Counted from the stretch's first letter, positions 24,016 through 36,059 are shown. The stretch: 64,000 bases of DNA from Stomoxys calcitrans (GCF_963082655.1 NC_081555.1:174939896-175003895); one strand, 5' to 3'. The notes: generated from the letters alone by a model not told the origin. Numbers and translations are program-made.

Positions 24016-25195
24016 GTTTAGTGATGAACATTTAATGATGATCATTTCAATGATGAACTTTTTCTATAAAAAATGTAATTATGAATTTTTCTGTAAAAAG
24101 TTCAATGATGAACATTTTCTATAATAAGTTCACTGATGAACTTTTTTTATAAAAAGTTCCCTGATGAACTTTTTTTATAAAAAGTTCCCTGATGAACTTT
24201 TTCTATAAAAAGTTCACTGATGAACTTTTTCTATAAAAAGTTCACTGATGAACTTTTTCTATAAAAAGTTCACTGATGAACTTTTTCTATAAAAAGTTCA
24301 CTGATGAACTTTTTCTATAAAAAGTTCACTGATGAACTTTTTCTATAAAAAGTTCACTGATGAACTTTTTCTATAAAAAGTTCACTGATGAACTTTTTCT
24401 ATAAAAAGTTCACTGATGAACTTTTTCAATAAAAAGTTCACTGATGAACTTTTTCTATAAAAAGTTCACTGATGAACTTTTTCTATAAAAAGTTCACTGA
24501 TGAACTTTTTCTATAAAAAGTTCACTGATGAACTTTTTCTATAAAAAGTTCACTGATGAACTTTTTCTATAAAAAGTTCACTGATGAACTTTTTCTATAA
24601 AAAGTTCACTGATGAACTTTTTCTATAAAAAGTTCACTGATGAACTTTTTCTATAAAAAGTTCACTGATGAACTTTTTCTATAAAAATTTCACTGATGAA
24701 CTTTTTCTACAAAAAGTTCACTGATGAACTTTTTCTATAAAAAGTTCACTGATGAACTTTTTCTATAAAAAGTTCACTGATGAACTTTTTCTATAAAAAG
24801 TTCACTGATGAACTTTTTCTATAAAAAATTCACTGATGAACTTTTCCTATAAAAAGTTCACTGATGAACTTTTTCTATATAAAGTTCACTGATGAACTTT
24901 TTCTATAAAAAGTTCACTGATGAACTTTTTCTTTAAAAAGTTCACTGATGAACTTTTTCTATAAAAAGTTCACTGATGAACTTTTTCTATAGAAAGTTCA
25001 CTGATGAACTTTTTCTATAAAAAGTTCACTGATGAACTTTTTCTATAAAAAGTTCACTGAAGAACTTTTTCTATAAAAAGTTCACTGAAGAACTTTTTCT
25101 ATAAAAAGTTCACTGATGAACTTTTTCTATAAAAAGTTCACTGAAGAACTTTTTCTATAAAAAGTTCACTGATGAACTTTTTCTGTAAAAAGTGA
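24016..25195. repeat. 28-bp quasi-palindromic tandem array, about 40 units
   Basis: Each unit is AAAAAGTTCA, CTGA, TGAACTTTTT, CTAT: two perfect 10-bp arms around a 4-base loop, with the T and A runs also pairing around CTAT. TTCACTG starts at 24129, 24241, 24269 and finally 25165, and all distances are exact multiples of 28, so about 38 units run without any net length change. Units at about 25061, 25089 and 25145 change GATGAAC to GAAGAAC; a few have single substitutions. The array decays on both sides (23955-24100 and 25196-25470). It lies between proteases C and D and has no coding frame. Confidence 0.95.
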
Positions 25196-25479
25196 GCATT
25201 TTTATAGAAACAGTTTATCAGCGAGTTTTTTAGAGAAAATTTCAGTGTCGAGATTGCTTATAGAAAAAGTCTATTAGTTACCTTTTTTATAGAAATAATG
25301 TTCATAAGTGATTTTGAATGAAAAGTCTTTCCACGAACTTTTTCTATGAAAATGCTCACCAGTATAATTTTATTACCAAAATATTTTAAATAAAGTTTTG
25401 CATAGAAAAAGTTCATCAGTGAAATTTTCCATAGAGAGGTTTTATTGGTGAACTGTTTCACAGAAATTATTTTATCTTT

Positions 25480-26635
25480 TTATACCCACCACCAAAGGAT
25501 AGGAGTATATAAATTTTGTCATTCCGTTTGCCACACATCAAAATATCCATTTCAGACCTTACAAAGTTGATATATTTTTGATCGTTTTAAAAATCTAAGA
25601 CGATCCGTCTGTCTAAAGTTTTTAAAAATAGAGATTTTGAACTGAACACAGATTCTTTTTTGTCCATAAGCAGATTAAGATCGAAGATGGGCTATATCGG
25701 ATTATATCTCAATATAGCCCCCATATAGACCGATCCGCCGATTTAGGGTCTTAGGCCCATAAAAGCCACATTTATTATCCGATGTCGCCGAAATTCGGGA
25801 CAGTGGGTTGTGTTAGGCCCTTCGACATTCATCGTCAATTTGGTTTAGATCTGTCAAGTTTTGAATATAGCTGCCATATAGACCGATCTCTCGATTTAAG
25901 GTTTTCGGGCCATAAAAGGCGTATTTATTGTTCGATTCCGCCGAAAATTGGGACATTTAGTTGTGTTAGGGCTTTCAATATTCTTCTTCAACTTGATTCA
26001 GATCGGTCCAGATTTTAATATAGCTGCCATATAGACCGACTGACCATAAATAGCGCATTTATAATAGTTGTGTTAGACCCTTCGACATCTCCCTTCGATT
26101 TGGCCTAGATCGATTCAGATTTGTACATAGCTGCCACGTAGATTTGGATATAGCTGCCATTTACACCGATCTCTCGGTTTTAGGTTTTGGGCCCCTAAAA
26201 GGCGCATTTATTGTCCGATGTCGCCGAAATTTGGAACATGAGTTGTTAGGCCTATCGACATCTTTCTGCAATTTGGTCTGTATTGTTTCAGATTTGGATA
26301 TAGCTGCCATGTAGACCGATCTCTCGATTTAATGTCTTCGCCCCAGAAAAGGCGCATTTATAATCCGATTTCGCTGAAATTTGACACAGGCCCTGATGTT
26401 AGGCTTTTCGACATCCTTGTACTATATGGTTCAGATCGGTCTATATTTTAATATTGCTACAAAAAATACCAATATTTTGTTCTACATAATTGAACAATGA
26501 TTTGTACATATTAGATCACACAATGGAGAAAAGGTGGTTAACATATATACCCGAGGTGGTGGGTATCCAAAGTTCGGCCCGGACAAACTAAACGCCTTTA
26601 CATATTTCATGTTTACTTGTTCTTACTCGTTTTAT
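25480..26635 (+). mobile_element. DINE-1-like element, 1.16 kb
   Basis: The left end is TATACCCACCACCAAAGG, then CATTCCGTTTGCCACAC. Five or six internal units follow (ATAGCTGCCATATAGACCGA). The right end is GGTGGTGGGTATCCAAAG and TTCGGCCCGGACAAAC, then ACGCCTTTACATATTTC. Confidence 0.75.
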
Positions 26636-26998
26636 ATATTTGTTTTTTAGAGGTCATTTTTATTAACTCACTCAAGTAGTGTTTCCGTTCGACACATTCC
26701 AAGCGTTTTAAAACAATTGAATTCTTATCTGAGGTGATTATTTACTGGATATTTTTAAGTTATGACTCGGATAATGAAAACTTTTAGTAGTGGTTTTCGT
26801 AGTGTCCATTAATGAGTCATCAGATGAAGTTTTCTTATTTTAGAAAAATTTTTCTTTTTGAAACTTAAAACTTTGAAAAAATTTTAAACCACTTTTGAGT
26901 ATATATTTGACTTAAACATGTTTTATTGCTGCCTCCGGTGTTATTTTACTATATTCTAAAGTTATGTACAAAATTCCACATTCTATTTACAAACAATC
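26636..26998. other. Region 3' of protease D
   Basis: AT-rich; nothing recognised beyond the expected 3' flank of the minus-strand gene. Confidence 0.4.
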
Positions 26999-27831
26999 TC
27001 AAGCCAAAACTGATTGAATCCATGGAGCAAAATGGGCCACACTGGCAAAGACATCAGGGTAACGGGAACCACAAGCTCCCACAACAAAGTTGTTGACACC
27101 CACCAATCTGTTGTTGAAGGTTGCACCATTACCAGCATCACCATAACAGCTGCCCTTCTTCAAGGGATGGGCCAGACATATAATGGAATCATCGGCATCG
27201 CTATAGGCATTGATGCAGGACTCTGCACTGTCAACATTAAAACTCAAAGCGTTAAGTTTAAAGGCAGATTCAGAGTCCAATTGTTCACCCCATCCAGCCA
27301 CTGTAACAGAGGCGCCTACAGCAGGTAGTTCTTCTGAGTTAGTGGCCAAGTTAATGCTCCTGATGCGATCAGTCCAAACTAAAGTATTCTCCAAAGTCAG
27401 AACGGCAATGTCGTTTTTGACGCCTGAATAATCGGGATGCAGATTAATTGAAGCAATGTAAACCAAAGAACCACCAGAGAATTGATTTATGCTGCCCACG
27501 CGGACAGACAAGCGATCAGTGGCGACGCTATGGCGAAAAAACAAAAATTGTCAACATAACTGAAGCTTTTTTACCACCTGATTTCTACTTACGTTTGCCC
27601 CTTCTCCTGCAAGCAATGGGCTGCAGTCAATATCGACTTGCTGCCAATAATGGAACCACCACACACATGACTTCCATCCAGACGCACAGATGCCACAAAG
27701 GGGAAGTCGTCTTTGCTGGCCTCCTCACCACCCCAAATACGACCCGAGGGCTGAGCCACTGCACAGCTGACCACTGCCCACAGACCGAGCACCAATAATC
27801 TTACAAAACGTGCAGATGCCATCACTTTCAT
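26999..27831 (-). CDS. Pseudoprotease D: secreted serine protease homolog with catalytic Ser replaced by Ala
   Basis: Exon 1 is complement 27593-27831 and exon 2 complement 26999-27527. The 65-bp intron (GTAAGT, GCCATAG) is in phase 2. The 255-residue protein has a leader, a propeptide ending in Arg31 and the mature start IWGG (Trp where Val is usual). His72 (TAAHC) and Asp119 (NDIAVL) are intact, but the GDSGG motif reads GDAGN: Ala211 replaces the nucleophile. The fold-defining cysteines, Gly205 region and Asp238 (chymotrypsin 226) remain and the frame is fully open. By family knowledge such clip-less homologs lack peptidase activity and may act as regulators or decoys; that role is inference here. 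The start could also be the second Met (27822). Confidence 0.9.
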
Positions 27832-27951
27832 GTGTCTACTAAAAATGCCATCGTTTAATGGCTAATAACGTTTGAGACCCTGCGCATTTGCCTGCTAATT
27901 TATTGTCGATTTGAAAAATATATGGAAGCACCATAACAATACCAACTACAA

Positions 27952-27957
27952 GATAAG
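27952..27957. promoter_or_regulatory. GATAAG site upstream of pseudoprotease D
   Basis: AGATAAGATT lies about 120 bp before the start codon. No convincing TATA box is visible. A further TCTTATC lies at about 28083. Confidence 0.45.
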
Positions 27958-28145
27958 ATTTGGCCAATATTTCAGAGGTATGATTTTAAGATTAACAAAA
28001 ACGTCAACTGATAGCAATTTGAGGAGCAATGCTTTCCTGTGACATTTTCTTAAGTTCTATTATTGGCATATTGGGTTGTGGTCTTATCTAATCTATAGAA
28101 ACATGCGTAGGGAAGTGAAAAAAAAATGTAGGTAGAAACGCGTTT

Positions 28146-29160
28146 TTATACCTTCCACCATAGGATGGAGGGTATACTAATTTCGTCATTCCGTTTGCAA
28201 CACCTCGAAATATGCATCTAAGACCCCATAAAGTATACAATATATATTCTTGATTGTCATGATATTTTAAGTCGATCTAGACACGCCCGTCCATCTGTCT
28301 GTCCGTCCGTCCGTCCGTCTGTCGAAAGCACGCTAACTTTTGAAGGCCTACAGCTAGACGCTTGAAATTTTCATAAACATATCTTATTAGTGTAGGTCGG
28401 TTGGGGTTGTAAATGGGCCAAATCGGTCCATGTTTTGATATAGCTGCCATATAAACCGATCTTGGATCTTGACTTCTTGAGCATCTAGAGGGCGCAATTC
28501 CTATCCGATTTGGCCGAAAATTTGCACGTGATATTTTGGTATCACTTCCAACAATTTCGCTAAGTATGGTTAAAATAGGCCCATAACCAGATATAGCTGC
28601 CATATAAACCGATCTTGGATGTTATCTTCTTGAGCCACCAGGGGGCACAATTCTTTTCCGATTTTGTTGAAATTTTGAAACTTGACTTCTTGAGCATCTA
28701 GAAGGCAAAATTCTTATCCGATTTGGCTGAAATTGAGCATGAAGTTGTTTGATATGACTTCTAATAACTGTGCAAAGCATGGTCTAAATCGGTCCATAAC
28801 CTGATTGTAAATGGGCCAAATCGGTCCATGTTTTGATATAGCTGCCATATAAACCGATTTTGGATCTTAACTTCTTGAGCCACTAGAGGGCGCAGTTCTT
28901 ATTCGATTTTGCTGAAATTTTGTACAACGGCTTTTCCCATGATCTTCGACATACATGTTCAATATGGTCTTAATCGATCTATAGCCTGATACAGCTCCCA
29001 TATAAACTGACCTCCCGATTATGCCCCTACAAGGCGTATTTCTTATCCGAATGGACTGAAATATTACCCAATGACTTCTATTATGGTCTTCAACATTCAA
29101 TTCACAAAATAAACTTTCAAGGACATACATCACCATATCCTTTGTACCGTTTCCAATTAT
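28146..29160 (+). mobile_element. DINE-1-like element, right end missing
   Basis: TATACCTTCCACCATAGG and GGAGGGTATACTAATTTCG open it, and the GTCCGTCCGTCC microsatellite lies at 28300-28320. Internal units with ATAGCTGCCATATAAACCGA follow at 150-160 bp spacing. The palindrome is absent. Confidence 0.7.
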
Positions 29161-29944
29161 TGATTTCAGACGCTCTAAATTCTAGGATGCAGCTACCATT
29201 TGAATCTCCCTTTTTTAATTCCTAAACACTTAGAGGGCAAAGTTTTTCTCTAATTGGGTTAAAATTTTGCATCTGTTCTTACATTTAGGTTAGACAAATT
29301 ACCTGATGCATACTTTGTATCACTCATTGTTCTTCAGTCGGATTACTGTTATTCTCACCATATCTCCAAATAGGCAGTATGTACTTTATACCGTTTTCAT
29401 TGATTGCTTTGAAGGTTGTACTTTTTTTATAGAAAAAGCCCTTCAGTAAACTTTTACATACATAGAAAAAAAAAGTAAGGCGAAAATTGAAGAATTTTCT
29501 TCATTTGTAGGATACAAGCAATGAAAATGAGCCAAGAACCAAAACTTTAAAATAAAACCCCTATTTTTAAATTTAGTTTCTTATTTACTTACGAACACGA
29601 CCATCCGACCTTATTGCACTAAACAAATGACTGTTCAGTTATTATTTTTTGAAAAATTCTGTTTTTAAACGTTGCCTAAAAAAATTAATTTTTAAAGATC
29701 CTACTATTTCTACTTTGCGTCTTTAACTAAGTTACAAGGTAATTTTGTTCCAAGGTCAATTTCCTAAATTTCAACGATATTTTGAGCTTCATTTTAGATA
29801 TCTGTCTTTAATAATAAGACACAAAGTTAATGATCTGTTAACCTACCATATAACATAAAAAAATCCGTAATATCAAATAAAATATCTTTAACCGAAGGAA
29901 ATGTTTCCTTAAAAAGTTGGAAAGTTTATAATCTTTAAATTAGG
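29161..29944. other. AT-rich intergenic DNA
   Basis: No frames, terminal repeats or known repeats recognised. Confidence 0.45.
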
Positions 29945-31360
29945 TTAGGTTGAAAGAGGGTGCAGATATTAATCTGCCCATGCCACTAAAGACATACACC
30001 TAAGCCAGCAATCGGCTCGTTGTGCGCTCTAAAAACTAAAAGTATCGAAAAGGGAAATCTAAGTTAAAAATTGCGTGCTACTTACAAAATCCGTCATTGT
30101 TTTCCATTTCACACCCCTTAGTTGGTTCATGCCTGTTATTGTTTCTCCACCTAAGTTCCGGTATCTGTTAGACGCGAAAACGGATCAATGACAAGGCAAA
30201 TGCTCCAACGTCTGATCATCTTCCCCGCATGCCCTACACATGCTGTCACTTGCCGCACCGATTTTACATAAGTGAACTCGAAGTCCTATGTGTCCCGTTA
30301 TGATACCAATAGCTATACTGATCTCCTTCATACTTCTTTTCAGTTTCGCCGTCCTACCGACCGTTTTGCTGTGCCACAGGGTTGCATGCGCATTCGTCGC
30401 CCACTCCCTTAACGCGGACTGTGTCGACCTGAAGGTCTTCGGGTTAACCAAGTTTATTGACGTCAGTCCTCTGGCCTTCACCAAATCCGCCCTTTCATTT
30501 CCTCCTACTCCGTTATGGACCGGCACCCAAACGATGCGGATTTTGACATCCTCAGAGAAGGAGAGAGAAGACTGTTCGTGACCTTACTTACCTGGTTGTT
30601 ATTGTCCTTATGGCAATTTTACTATTGGTAAAGATGTTCACACTCGACATCCTCGCGTTAGCATCACACCACTTCACGCAGCGCGATCGCCCGGATCTTC
30701 GCCTATAGAACCGTATTATGGTCGGGCAGTCTAAAACAGATATCAGTCCCCGGGTTCTCAATGTAGACCCCCAGGCCCACTCTGTCCTCTACCTTTGATC
30801 CATCCTTGTAACATGATCTTCCAGATAGCAATTCTAGGGTTCCGTCAATCCAAGACTGTGCCGCTGGCAGTAGTGCCTCGCTCTCCACCTCAAGGTTCAT
30901 CTCATGTATCCGATCGGAAACCTCTTCCTCTCCTTCTAGGTTTCCTTACTTCGCCTCGATTATACCGCGATGGTATGAGCTGATTCCATCCTCATTACAT
31001 TCTCCCATCACCTTAGGTCTCATAGCCGCAGTGGCTGCCTCACACTTTATCTCTATGTATGGGTCGGATATCTAGAATAATCTCCAGTGCCCTAGTAGGA
31101 GTGGTCTTCGTCGCTCCGCCTATGCCAAGACAAAATGTTCTCTGAACCTGTTGTATGGTCCTTATGTTGCACTTTTTCTCCATAGCATTCCACCAAACTT
31201 CTGAGGCGTAATTAAGAATTGGTCTAATCACGCTCCTGTAGAGCCAGTGGACTATCCTCGGATTCAGGCCCCATTTCGAACATACGGCCCGTCTACATAG
31301 CGCCCAACATCTGTGAGCCTTTTCAGTAATCTCCTGAATGTGAAACATTGTCAGACATCG
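29945..31360 (-). pseudogene. Non-LTR retrotransposon, 3' half (RT thumb, RNase H, C-terminal region)
   Basis: Minus-strand frames in order are: 31348-31040, the RT thumb/connection (WLYRSVIRPILNYASEVWW, TTPTRALEIILDIRPI); 30900-30703, the start of RNase H (YKDGSKVEDRVGLGVY, RLPDHNTVL); and 30526-30185, the end of RNase H (PVHNGVGGNERADLV) and a cysteine-bearing tail (CRACGEDDQTLEHL). The order is typical for I-type elements, which place RNase H after RT. Stops and shifts separate the frames. It faces an inverted relative at 31385-32480. Confidence 0.75.
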
Positions 31361-31384
31361 AAACCGTCTCGTTGAGGAGGGCCG

Positions 31385-32480
31385 TAGGCTCGAGTGAAAC
31401 CTGAAGCCGAGGATAGTGTATTGGCGCTACAGGAGCGTCATTAGACCACCTCAGTAGTTTGGTGTCTGTGGTGGAGAAAAATTGCAAAGCAAGAATAATA
31501 CAACAGGTTCGGAGAACACGTTGTCTTGGCATAGGCGTGGCGTGGAGAACCACGCCCACTAGGACACGGGTGACTATTTTAGATATCCGACCCATAGACA
31601 TACAGATTATGTGTGGCAGCTACTGCGGCTATGAGATTCAAGGGGATGGGAAAATGGATAGAAGGTAGGAGCAGGTCACACAATCGCAGTATAGTCGTAG
31701 CGACTATAGGGAACCTGGAAGGAATGAAAGAGGTTTCGGACCGGATACCTGAGACGAAAATTGAAGTCGTTTCTCCCTTTCAGACCAAAATGCGGTGCTG
31801 CAAGCGGAGATCCGGGCGATCACCGAATGCGTTAGGTTATGGACAGTAAACTGGCCATCGGGGCTGTAAAAACCAGAACGGTAAGGTCACGAATAGTCTT
31901 GGAGTGTAAGAAAGAGATTAACGTCTTCTCTGAGGATGGCAGGACCGCATTGTTTGGTTGCCAAGCCATTGCGGAGTAAGGGAGAAGAGCAGACGATTTG
32001 GACGGTAAAGCCAGAGGGCTGCCGTCAATGAACTCGGTTAATACGAAGCCTTTCGGGTCGACGCAATCCGAATTAAGGGCGTGGGCGACGAACGTGTAAC
32101 ACTATGGAACAGCGACACGGTGAGTAGGACGGCGAAAATCCTATAGGGGAATTCAGATCGTGAGAAGACGAGGTTTTTACTGAAATGAAAAAGGAAGGAG
32201 ATCAGTATGGCATTCATTATCATTACGGGACACATAGGACTATCAGCTCACTAATGAAAAATAGGGGTAGGTGGAGAATATGATAAGACATTGGAACACT
32301 TCGACTAACAAACACCAGCACTAAGGTAGGGGCACAATACCTGACATGGTCCGACTTAGGGGCGTGGTAGTAAGTAGCACAGAATTTCTGCCTTCAATTT
32401 TCTTTTTCGAGGGCACTTTTAAGTATTTAAAGCGCACAATAAGCCGATTTGTGACTTGGGTGTATGTCCATAGTGGCAAA
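31385..32480 (+). pseudogene. Inverted second copy of the same non-LTR family
   Basis: The plus strand carries ATTCCGAGG-type text at 31400 (diverged), then frame 31459-31668 with VEKNCKARIIQQVRRT and TILDIRPID, matching the thumb region of the minus-strand copy. RNase H and 3' text follow (AATTAAGGGCGTGGGCGACG, TTACGGGACACATAGGACT, CACAATAAGCC). It is more mutated than its partner. The two copies form a head-to-head inverted repeat with their 3' ends outward. Confidence 0.65.
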
Positions 32481-32650
32481 TTTAAATTTTGCCCTTGTAC
32501 ATTCCACTAAGGATAGGGGTAAACTTCTCACATATCAATGAGTGCAGACCGATACAAGTTTAAGGTCAATGATAATGAACCTCCTTTTTATAGCCGTGAC
32601 CGAACGGCGAACACCAGTGCGCCACCCAGGTGAAACATTTTTACACGACA
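32477..32650 (-). mobile_element. SINE tail-and-body fragment
   Basis: TTTTGCCCTTGTACATTCC, GGGGTAAACTTCTCACATAT and TTTTTATAGCCGTGACCGAA match the SINE tail; the head is absent. Confidence 0.7.
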
Positions 32651-33030
32651 TAAAATTGTAGTATGGTCCAAATCGGTCCATATCATGATATAGCTCCCTT
32701 ATAAAACGATTTCCCGATTTCACTTCATGAGTTCCTGGAGGTCTCTATTATTATCTGATTTGCCTGAAATTTTCCATGACGGCCTCTGTTATAAGTGTCA
32801 ACAACTAACACAAGTATGACTCAAATCGGTCTATAACCTGATATAGCTCCCATATAAACCGACCTCCCGATTTAACAACTTGAGACGCATAAGGTTGCAA
32901 TTAACCGATAGCGCTGACATTTCGCACAATGTTTTCTCCTATGACTCTCAATGACTCTTCCAAGTATTGTTCAAATCGGTACGTAACCTGATATAGCTCC
33001 CATATGAACCAATATATTGATTTGAGTTCT
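32651..33030 (+). mobile_element. DINE-1-like internal fragment
   Basis: Three units with CTGATATAGCTCCCATATAA and CCGATTT phrases, without either end. Confidence 0.6.
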
Positions 33031-33034
33031 CAAG

Positions 33035-33165
33035 CCTTTTCTTTTTATAGACGAGTCCGAACGGCCTATGCAAGACTTATTTAGGAAGAACTTTTTACAT
33101 GGCTGCCATACCATTTTTTCATGTGGCATAGTTTTTCACAAATGTCGCCAGAATAAGGAAGGGAC
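33035..33165 (-). mobile_element. SINE body fragment
   Basis: TTTTTATAGACGAGTCCGAA and TTTTTACATGGCTGCCATAC match the SINE body. Both ends are missing. Confidence 0.55.
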
Positions 33166-33425
33166 AATAGCGCATTTTTCTCTCTCTCCTTCATCTTCTT
33201 CCATGATGTCTATCTAGATTTTAAAGCTAATCATAAATACTTGCCATTTATTGCTGGGTAATTAAACAATGCAAATAATCCATATCAGACGTTTCTTTTT
33301 ATTGATTACCCCAATATTTATGACTCACTTGCACAACCATTAGTTGAAATCCTTAAATTCTAGAACACAAAAATAAAATTACAAATTTATTTTCGACATT
33401 AAAACTTCACCCATTCTCGCACTTC

Positions 33426-34249
33426 TTATGCCATAACTCCGTCGATCCATTCCCTGTAGAATGAGACTTTGCTAGAGACATCGGGGTATTTGGTGCCACA
33501 GTTGCCAAACGAAAAACTGGCCACACCAATCAATTTTGTACCGCTGACAACGCCGGCGCCATCATCGCCACGACAAAAACCAGTATTTTCAGGATGGTCC
33601 AAGCAGATGACCGAATCGTAGCCATAGCCAGCCTGGAGCTCACACTCGGGACCGCTGAGTACAGACATGGTTACATGTTGCAATTTATAGGGCGAGGAAC
33701 CACTTTCCTGTAGACCCCAACCGGTGACAGTGACAGGAGTTCCTTCCTCAAAGACATCCTCGGCAAAGGCCAAGCTGACTTTATTGACTTTGTCGTTGAA
33801 CTGAAGGGGTTCGCTTAGGCCCACAATGGCAATGTCATGCAAGAAACTGCCATAGTTGGGATGAATGACCACCGATTGGCAGGGGACAATTTGACCACCG
33901 GCAAACTGGTTGATGCTGCCCACACGCACATTAACACGAGAAGGAGCAATGCTGCGAAAAAAGGAAAGCGCTATCATAAAGGATAAAGAAAGTGAGTTCA
34001 AATGTTCACTTACGAGGTAGTAGCCACCTCCGATACACAATGGGCTGCAGTCAGGATATATTTCTCCGATACAATGGTACCTCCACATACATGGGCATCA
34101 TCTACGCGTATGGAAACACTGTGAGGATATTGCGCGGCTGCAGCATCACTGCCACCCAAAATTCGCGAAGTGGGCCCTGCTTGAACAACAGCTATGGCCA
34201 ACACAAGGCCAACAAATAAGGCAAGAGAGATTTGACGTGTGCCAGCCAT
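33426..34249 (-). CDS. Pseudoprotease E: secreted serine protease homolog with catalytic Ser replaced by Asp
   Basis: Exon 1 is complement 34014-34249 and exon 2 complement 33426-33951. The 62-bp intron (GTAAGT, TCGCAG) is in phase 2. The 253-residue product has a leader of about 24 residues, a propeptide ending in Arg29 and the mature start ILGG. His70 (TAAHC) and Asp118 (HDIAIV) are kept. The nucleophile motif reads GDDGAG, with Asp209 for Ser. An extra cysteine (Cys103) adds to the usual six and could be free or pair with a partner. Asp236 at chymotrypsin 226 is retained. Open frame, intact splice sites and conserved core argue for selection as an inactive homolog. With D it forms a minus-strand pair of pseudoproteases. 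Confidence 0.9.
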
Positions 34250-34394
34250 GACGCTTAAATTCGAACTAATTGTGTTTGTAAATTATTTCTGTCACCAGAA
34301 CACTGCACTGTATTGCCCTAAAGCGAGAACATTGTCGATCTAATCGAAGCCGTAGCCTTTGTCGAACCAATACTCGTAAAGATTAAATGCTGTA

Positions 34395-34413
34395 GATAAG
34401 GTAATATGGTGAT
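34395..34413. promoter_or_regulatory. GATA-type sites upstream of pseudoprotease E
   Basis: GATAAG at 34395-34400 and TGATAA at about 34409-34414 lie roughly 150 bp before the start codon. No TATA box is apparent. Confidence 0.45.
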
Positions 34414-34660
34414 AAATGATTGTGGCCAGGTTTATTGTGTGGCAATGGTCAATAGCGGTACTTGGACCCCTCTGGCCGCTAAGAATGTTTTGTTTTTTTG
34501 GAAATGGGCTATCAGGATGACAAGAAAACATGTTGTAAAATTCAGGGTTTCCCAAATCTTGTAAAAATCCACAAGTTTTGTTGCAATTTTATTGCGAGTG
34601 GTATAAGCTTCTGCTTGATAGCACTAAATTTATAAGCCTATAAAACTGTTCCATTGTTTT

Positions 34661-35920
34661 TATACCCCACACCACTACTGTGGTACAGGGTATTATAACT
34701 TAGTGCATTTGTTTGTAACATGCAGAAGGAAGAGAGATAGAACCATTGATACCGATCGACTCAATCATGTCCGTCTGTCTGTCCGTCTGTCCATTTTAAT
34801 TTGTGTACAGAGTAAAGGTCGCAATTTTTATCTGATCGTCTTAAAATTTGGTACAGGCATGTTTTTCGGCCTAGAGACGGAGCCTATTGAAATTTGAAAA
34901 AAATCGGTTCAAATTTGGATATATCTCCCATATATATGTTCGTTCGATTTGCAGTAATAATGCAATAAAATGGTCATTTGTTAACTGATTCTCTCGAAAT
35001 TTGGCAGGAAGGATTTTCTTATAACTCTCGACATTACCGGTGCATTTCATAGAAATCGGTTCAGATTTATTTTTATGCATCGCCCGATTTTCACTCCTAG
35101 AACCACTGCAAGCACATTTATTGACCAATTTTGTACAACGCTTTCCTCGACGACTTCCACAATGTCTATAAAGTTTGGTTGAAATCGGTTCAGATTTAGA
35201 TATAGCTCCCATATATATGTTCGTCCGATTTGCAGTAATATTGGAATAAAATGGTCATTTGTAAACAGATTCTCTCAAAATTTGTCAGGAAGAATATTCT
35301 CTTGATTCCCGACATAAATGGTGAATTTCAGAAAAAACGGTTCGGATTTAGATATAGCACTCATATATGTATATATATATATATATATATATCGCCCGAT
35401 TTTCACTCCTAGAACCACTGCAAACGCATTTTTTTAAACAATCTTGCCAAAACTTCGCACAACGCTTTCCCCGACGACTATCACATTATTTGAGAAGTTT
35501 GTTCGAAATCGGTTCAGATTGTGATACAGCTCCCGTATATATGTTCGTCCGATTTTGAGAAATATTGCAAAAAAATGCTCATTTGTTAACCGATTCTCTC
35601 GAAATTTGGCAGGAAGGACTTTCTTATGATTCTCGAAATTACTGGTGAATTTCATACAAATCGGCTCAGATTTAAATATAGCTGTCATATATGTATATCG
35701 CCAGATTTACACTCCAAGAGCCACTGCAAGAGCATTTTTTGATCAATATTGCCAAAATTTTGCAAAACGCTTTTCCCGACGACTACCACATTATCTGAGA
35801 AGTTTGCTCGAAATCAGTTCATAATTAGATGTAGCTCCGATATATATGTTCGTCAGATTTTGGGTAATTTGCAATAATGTTGTTATTTGTGAACCGTAGT
35901 TATTATAGTTTGAACATATT
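34661..35920 (+). mobile_element. DINE-1-like element, second subfamily, right end missing
   Basis: The left end TATACCCCACACCACTACTG is followed by GGTACAGGGTATTATAAC and GTCCGTCTGTCTGTCCG. Internal units carry GAAATCGGTTCAGATTTAG and CTCCCATATATATGTTCGT. Confidence 0.7.
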
Positions 35921-36059
35921 TGCTCAAAATTTTATACGGATTGTTTAATAACCTATCCGAAAACATTCGCCGAAACACCCATCCGAAAACATCCGCCATC
36001 AACATTGGTTCAGAATTCGAATTTTGCTAAAAGTTTACACTTATTAACTCAGTGTGTAT

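Noticed and set aside
24016..25195. Hammerhead ribozyme array, suggested by CTGATGA in every 28-bp unit
   Set aside because: The CTGATGA core is followed by a possible stem, but the required GAAA after it is absent (units read TTCAC there) and no stem III pairing fits.
24016..25195. CRISPR array
   Set aside because: The repeats are directly adjacent with no unique spacers, and the context is a eukaryotic genome.
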